Shown here: one piece after another, positions 57,522 through 64,000 of the stretch
Numbering within the stretch: the stretch's first letter is position 1
How the letters are laid out: the number at the start of each line of letters is the position of its first letter
From: Linepithema humile
Lineage: Eukaryota > Arthropoda > Insecta > Hymenoptera > Formicidae
Direction: 5' to 3'
NCBI RefSeq assembly: GCF_040581485.1
Contig: NC_090128.1
Coordinates: 29,542,931 to 29,606,930, forward strand
DNA length: 64,000 nt
The notes under the pieces: model-generated
What the model was told of the DNA's origin: nothing
Databases searched by the model: none
The model's input: only the letters and a program-made list of their open reading frames with translations
Position numbers and translations under genes: made by a program

Positions 57522-60500
57522 GTAGCGAGCAGTTTTCCCGAGGCGTCAATTGACGAGATCGATGCCGGGCTCGTGATTGCTGTCGAAATCAGTTAGAGCA
57601 GTTATTTATATTATGCCAGAGCACGCCTAATCAACATATTCACGACGACTTGCCGGCCACCATTGTGAATATGAATAAGTGACTCCCCGCGCGCGACGTG
57701 TATTATTCATGATAATTATTAGCAATAATTAATCTGTAATCATAATAGATAATGTTGGGCATTATTATTACCGATAACCAATTCAGAATTTATAATTATA
57801 AACTTTTTCAGCGACGCACACATTCGTGTCACGCTTCCGACGGGCCGGGAATGATTAATTGGAATCATGTTGGGCGTCATTTGATGACGATGATGACGAT
57901 AATGAATAAATTTTGAAATGTTTCCACCGCGAAAGATTAGCACCGTGCTCGACGAAGTAATCTACGGTTTGCTACACCCCATTATTTGTAATCCCGCATT
58001 TTGTTCGGCCGGAGAAGTACGAGGTGGTTTGCTTAAATCCCGCTTACGTACCGCGGAAATAGCTAGCTTTCCTAAAGACGACGCAGGCGCCCGAGCAACA
58101 ATTCACGGATGCAGAACAAATGGAATTAGTAAAAATGCCGCAGTTCTCATCCGCTGAATTGCATTACAAAATTACATTGTTATAATTGGAGCTATCAAGT
58201 CGGAGTGTGCAAAAATTATATAATTACTATACTACTTATAAACGAACGTATCTACGCAACGGCATATTTTTTAAGAATAAAATTCTGAAAAAATTAAACA
58301 TTTAAATCATATTAATATTGTCATTCTTACTGCATTGATTTCGTCTGAAAATAATAAAATGCTCGATTCAATATAATAAATTTGATATTAATATTGTTGA
58401 ACAAAATTTCACGTTTTCGAATTCAATGGCGAACTTGCTTTATTACATCGCGAAATGTTATTATTTTATGAAACGTTTATAGCAACGAAAAGCGATGTTT
58501 GGTCTTTCCAATCAACCGGATTCAGGAAGGATCGGAAAAATCTCGTAGAAACGAAGTTTTCTTTTTTCATTACTGTCTTCATCTTGTCTGTCTAGCGTCC
58601 AATTTTGGTTGTCGGTCACGTAACCATAAAAAAAAACCCTTGTCCTGGCTGTCAATGACCTTGCTTTCTGCATTGTGATTTGCATTGGAAAATGTCTGTG
58701 CGAAGGTCACGCGTTCCGGAAAATCAGGTTTGCGCGACGGGCATCGGCAAAAGTCTCCCGGCATTGACAAATCCGCGAAAGTGTCTAGTTCCTGGAGGAT
58801 CTTAATCGCAATACCCGCGGCACAAAGCGAAGTAAATTACGCGTGCATAAACGGAATGAGTCGGCGAAGGAGCACAACCTCTCGAACTGCACGAGAGAAC
58901 TTAACAACTCTTGCGGCGAGCGAGCCCGAGGAGCGTCGATCGACATTCTGAGTCATAATTTTAATGGAGCAGCGCAGCGGGCAGAGGCAAATAACGCTGT
59001 AATAATAACCCGAGGCTGTGGTGAGCTTTGCCTTTTTAAAATTTCGCCTTGCAACTAGCCTAGATACCGGGGAGACACGCCGCGCCGTTTTCCACATCTT
59101 AGATCGCGCGCCACGGATGAACGCGCGCTTTAGCCGGGGCTCGCGATCACGCGTTATACACGGTGAAAGGAAAAATGCATTATTTCCCCTCCCACACGGG
59201 CGGCATATTTTTCTGATTACATCAAGAGGTCGCGCGCGTTACATTACACTATGCAGATACGGTGCATTTTTAGCAGCGGGAGCAGTCGAAGAGAGGAAAA
59301 ACATCCGCGGACAAAGAAACACATCCGGTCAGCTGCAATGAAAAGCGATCACGCCGAGAGCATTAAAAGAGCGGGTCGTTCGTTCGGCCAAGCTTCTAAT
59401 CACTTTTATTAATCTGTCAATCGCATCGGATCGATCAAAGCTCGTCGAGGAAATGCTCACACAAATGTACGAGACTTCAGGCAAGTGAAATCAGGCAGTG
59501 CGCGCAGAAAAGTTAAATTTTCCGTTTCCCGTATTTTGGATTCTGTCCAGCCAACAGGATGCATGAGAGCTAGATATTGTCTGCTTTTCAAGTTCTGCGA
59601 ATCAACTCGCTCTCACTAGTCATTGTTCATTGTTTTATGATGTTATTTACCACGATCGCGTCTGCGCAACTTCCCTTTCATCTCTTTCGTCTGACTTTGC
59701 TGGCTCTTACTACTCAACACGGCCAAATGCAACAACGCCGTGTTGCTCCAAAAGTAACACAAGACCGATTTGCGGCTGCAGTTGTACATTAATTATCCAA
59801 ACTTAAGAACCGTTTATCAATAACTCGGCAAATATTCTTACCCAACTGTTCCTCGCTCCTTTTTTTTTCACAAGTTCCGTAATTGCGAATGTTTACGAGT
59901 GCAAAATGTTCCAAATTAATGGTAATTACTTTTTTTTTTGCAATTTCCGGTATTTCTTGCGACATATTGCCACGGGAACTGTTAATAAAGGTAATTAAAG
60001 ATTGGGTTTACCCTACAATGTAGAAGGTGTCTAAAACTCGTTTGCTAAGCCTGTGAAAGTTCGCCATGACTCACGACTATCCTGGATTATTTGTTATGTG
60101 ACATTCTTTGCCACAAGCTTCGTCGCAGAGATCAAGTTTTAAGAAAGTTTCGGCGTTACACAATTTTCTTGTTGCGGGCGAGTCTCAGAAACGCGTCGCG
60201 GACTCTCGCGCGAAAATTCACCATACGCGCCGCTGATTTTCGCAAAACTATACTCGCGGGAGGTGACTCACGCCCGCAGGTTGAGGATACGAGAATTTAT
60301 CCTCGCATTCGCGGTCTTAACGCGATGCGAAAGCACGTCGAGTCACTTTACATCGCGTCCCCGCGCAGAAAAGGCAAAGGGTTAACGTACGCGCAAGAGC
60401 CCAGGCTCTTTCGTTAACTCGCTTCCAGTCCCGCAGGGCTTGCCGCGCTCGTCCCTTCTTTTCGCTTCTTTCCATTTCCTGGCCCATCCAGGTGTATCTT

Positions 60501-63500
60501 TTCCTTCTTCCGTATTTTCCGGCGTTCCTCCGCGCTTTCTTTCCAACCCGCGCGTTCGCTTCCTCTTGTCCCCTTTGTCTCCTTCTCCGCTTCGTTTCGA
60601 ACATAGTAAGCTCTGACAAATTTCATAAAAGACAGAGCCGTTCTCGCGCCAAGACTCGACGAGATTATCCACCGTAGAACGTGCACTCGCAAAATTATCC
60701 CTGGCACCGGGCGCGCCAGTCTCACCTTCATCACGCGCTGTTCTTTATCATTGGATTTTCAAAATCTTGATTTCGTAAATTCATCAACTCGCGAAATTTC
60801 TTTAAAGCCTTGAAAGGCATAAATAAAATTGGACACTTTTGAAAGGACAAGGACATTATCACCGCTATAATTATGAATCGTTCGGAGAATAAACCACGGC
60901 AATTGGGGATTTTAAAAGTTGTTCAACTAAGGCTAATTCTATAACAAACTTGCAGGTATGAAATGTTATTTCTGCAAGGCTGGCATCCGTGTCAAGTTTC
61001 CGCGATGATACACTCAGATTACCAAGGCGACCGGGGAGTGTATTTCTGTTTGTAAGTAATCCGATTAAAGCTCCTTTCAGGTAGCCTGCCCCGCGGATGT
61101 TCTTAATAATCTTATAAAACTGAAACACGTGTAACGAGCGCGCAAACTTGGAGAAATTAATATTACTGACGAGGGGACGCGCAATAAATCAACTTTTATG
61201 AGAGAACTCAAATAAACGTCGGGTAAACTTAAAATTAAAACTTGTGTAACTGTGGGTCGCCTCGAGAGCTGTTTCTCTCCTCGCGCGACGGCTTTGCTTT
61301 TTGCAAATGTTAATCGATACTTTTTTCATCCTTTAATTGAGCCTCGACAGATTGTCTTGTCCTCGCGGAGCGTAAAAAGAAAGACTGGTATCGTTGCGGG
61401 AATAAATCGAGAATAAAAAAGCGGAATAGCATACCAGCGTCCCGATGTTCCCGAAGACGCATTAAGAGATTCAGGCGGTATAACGAAGACGTCGTCCTTG
61501 ATTGCGCGATCTGCCCATCCTCGGACTCATCTCGCGGCTAACCGTGAAAGAAATCGCGCCATGGCCTTTGAAGCACGCTCTCGTCGACAAAAATTGATCG
61601 TTACCAAACTTCGCAAGGCGATTACTCAATGCCGCGGCACTCAAGATACGCGGCCAAGAAAGTCGATTTGTTCGATTACGATCTACACGCTGAGCGATCG
61701 CACTCATTGTACGGAGCCAGCTAGTTCCGCTAGAAATAAGTATCGCGCCTTAAAGAGCCATAAATACATCCGGACTGGGCCAATTTAATATCTAGAGCGT
61801 GTAAACTGCACATTCGCGTCGGGCATAAAGTTGCGCTGGAACCTCGCCCGTGCACAGACTTTTCGTTTCAAACTAAAACTGCAAACAATCACAAATTCTT
61901 CACGCCGCGCGGGCCTAAAATGCAAAGATAAATTGGAAACTTGACGGATGAAGCAAGTCAAAGCGCCAGTGCAAGAAGCTCATTTAGAATTGGCTCAATT
62001 AATGACTTAATTCATTTTAATGAGCACGATTAATTCACACTTTAATTTTCACGTTGCCCTTTTTCAAATTTTCAACGCGTCACCGCGCGTGAATTATTTA
62101 ATGTATGTATTGGCAAACTGTTGTCGCGGAAGGGTACACGTCCATTATTATTTCGCGAACGTGCTCAAACAGAGGCAACAACATATTGTGTGTTAGCGGC
62201 CAATTATAGAGTTGGAGTATCGTTCGATAATATCCTCCGTATCGACGAAGCGCTGCGCATTATGCGGCTGACGTACGGCCAGTAACTTGTAAGTAGTAAC
62301 TGTCAAAGTTATAACGCCAAAATTTACAATTCTCATGGTATGCGGCTCATATGTGCAGCGGTACGTAACATGTATTATTATTAATTGGCAAGCTCGATTG
62401 CGCGCTCTTATAATTTCTGTTGCGCAACTGTACACATTTTCATTTGCAGAAACGTTTCTGTTTAGATAGATAGATAATTTCTTTAAAAAAGTGCATTATA
62501 ATTAGCTTTTAATTTATATGTGCAGCATCGTTTTGAAAGCATTCTCTAATTCCTACCATTTTCTTCTTAATTCCTTCATTTCGCAATCGAGTATCTTAGA
62601 ATTCTCTTAACGCTTTTTTAGGCGTATATACATTTGTGTTTGTGCTGTTCTTAAAGTCATTTGTATTTTATAAAATCGCACCCTCGCAAAAAAAGTGACG
62701 CAAGTCGAAATTTTCCGAATTATCTGCGAATTGTGTTCTAAATATATCGGCCTTCAATCAGGAAAAGTTATACAAGTTGAATTCAAATACTTTCCGCGTG
62801 AGTCCGTTATGTTTAATATAAAAATTATTGTTTAACCAAACATAGACACGTGAAATTATCTTCCGTAAGATCAAGCTTGCTTCAGACGATTTATAATTTG
62901 TGACAAAATTTGAGATAAAACTCTATTTATAATTATTATTAATAGGAAACGTTATTATTAGCGCAATTTTCTTTCCTTTTCCCCGAACAATTTTATATTT
63001 TTGACTTGTGTCACTTTTCTTGCGCCGGTGCGAAATGTTGGTCGTAAATTTTCCTCGGTTTTTAACACAATTTCGGCGAGCGTGCGGATTACAGATATTG
63101 CGAAAGCGATCAACCTTATCCTACGTACGCCACGAAAGGAGCATTGCGCTTGAATCGATCAGCAAGAATCGAGAGATCGTGAGATCGGAGAGCGCTGGTA
63201 TCCCCCAATTCGCCTTGAATCGCAGAGACAAGCCTTAATGATTTCAAACGACAGACCCCGCTAATCGAAACGATTCGTTTCGCTGATTCGGATTGCGAGA
63301 GCCAATACGAGAAACCGTGCAACGATCCTTCGTTGGATTGATTTATACGAGAACTAAAATTAATAACGATATATTTCCCTCCGAAAAAAGAAACTAAAGA
63401 AATTTGCATCGGCTTCTCCGAGCATCTCCACCGTCGCTTCATTCCGTCTGTCCTTATTTACAAAATCACTTTAAGAGTCACGTCGTAGAAAGCTCGGCGC

Positions 63501-64000
63501 ATCAGCTAGGAAATATATTAGCCATCGTATCGACGTGTATCGAAAGTCGATAAACGAATTTCGCAGTGCGCGGATGCGCGAATCGAAAATTTCCCGTTCG
63601 AAACACAACGTCCGCCGTCCCAATCCGCGCCGTCATCCCTGTCTGAACACCCCCGCGGCTACTTCGTAGCCTTTCTCGATCGTGTTGATTCCGACGTGGA
63701 GCAACATCCTCTATAAATATATAGCGCCCGCGCGAAGCCGGATGATGGAGCGGGCGCGATAAGCGCGGCAGGCAGAGAACCTCGTGCATTCGTTGAAATA
63801 ACGTTAATTCCGGCACCGACTGACCAGGCACGTGCAACTAGGCAAAGCTCGGGAATCGGCGTTTTTCACACCGGGAAACGCGAAGGTGCAAACACACTTC
63901 TTTCTGTCTCAATTTACCCCTCCCCCCTCCCCCCTCCTCCCATATCCACCGCTTCGATCGCGCCACTCCGTCCGGCTGTACATTGCCACCCTTCCTTCCT

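Larger units (their letters stand above)
54987..64000. other. Long CpG-rich non-coding stretch
   Basis: Mixed but mostly GC/CpG-richer DNA with no recognisable exon. Many open frames overlap on opposite strands, as expected from few stop codons in GC-rich DNA. Notable points: a CATAGCGTAAAC repeat at 55219-55248, (TA)n at 56448-56504, (GC)n at 57504-57521, and a C-rich pyrimidine tract at 63915-63942. It may be the first intron of the gene starting at 52183. Confidence 0.4.

Noticed and set aside
57241..61800. Many frames of 60-108 codons
   Set aside because: Strand-symmetric open frames from stop-poor CpG-rich DNA; no start context, splice pattern or domain.
1..64000. CRISPR arrays, bacterial operons or riboswitches
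   Set aside because: No regularly spaced direct repeats or bacterial gene organisation; introns and element types are eukaryotic.

Overview
The window looks like nuclear DNA of an insect, most likely a hymenopteran and possibly an ant. Host genes have many short GT-AG introns. Coding and promoter DNA is moderately GC-rich and CpG-bearing within very AT-rich intergenic DNA. The repeats are typical insect families: an errantivirus-like Ty3/gypsy element, Mos1-like mariner, PIF/Harbinger, Penelope and palindromic MITEs. Species cannot be named from sequence alone.

Layout. 1-20,300 is a repeat-rich stretch without a clear host gene. It holds a palindromic dispersed repeat (269-600, second copy 18,634-18,880), a complete Ty3/gypsy retroelement (1,727-9,685) with near-identical LTRs and a decayed env, a 79-bp tandem repeat, a 1,287-bp mariner whose first catalytic Asp is Asn, a USP-like fragment split by one in-frame TGA, a 1.6-kb near-perfect inverted repeat and a dead Tc1-like transposase. 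20,588-26,868 (-) is a complete 15-exon gene for a GON4L/Muscle-wasted type protein. 27,100-32,680 is a nest of Harbinger-type elements: five 156-bp and three identical 149-bp MITEs around an apparently intact autonomous element (MADF/BESS protein, DDE transposase and a possible third ORF).

33,202-37,254 holds COQ3 (-) and CSTF2 (+), divergent from a 389-bp shared upstream region. 37,500-49,131 (-) is a 21-exon multi-Tudor gene of the RNF17/Qin type, a germline piRNA-pathway family; its stop lies 245 bp tail-to-tail from the CSTF2 stop. One of its introns contains two Penelope-like fragments head-to-head, cut by a 461-bp MITE. At 52,183 a signal-peptide exon starts a plus-strand gene whose later exons I could not find. 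The GC/CpG-richer 52-64 kb may be its first intron; it also holds a small secreted-protein-like ORF with one in-frame TAG (54,687-54,986).

Gene models were spliced by eye from reading frame, phase and GT-AG sites. Exon phases agree throughout GON4L, COQ3, CSTF2 and the Tudor gene, which is the main support for these models. Family names rest on recognised motifs, not on a database search.
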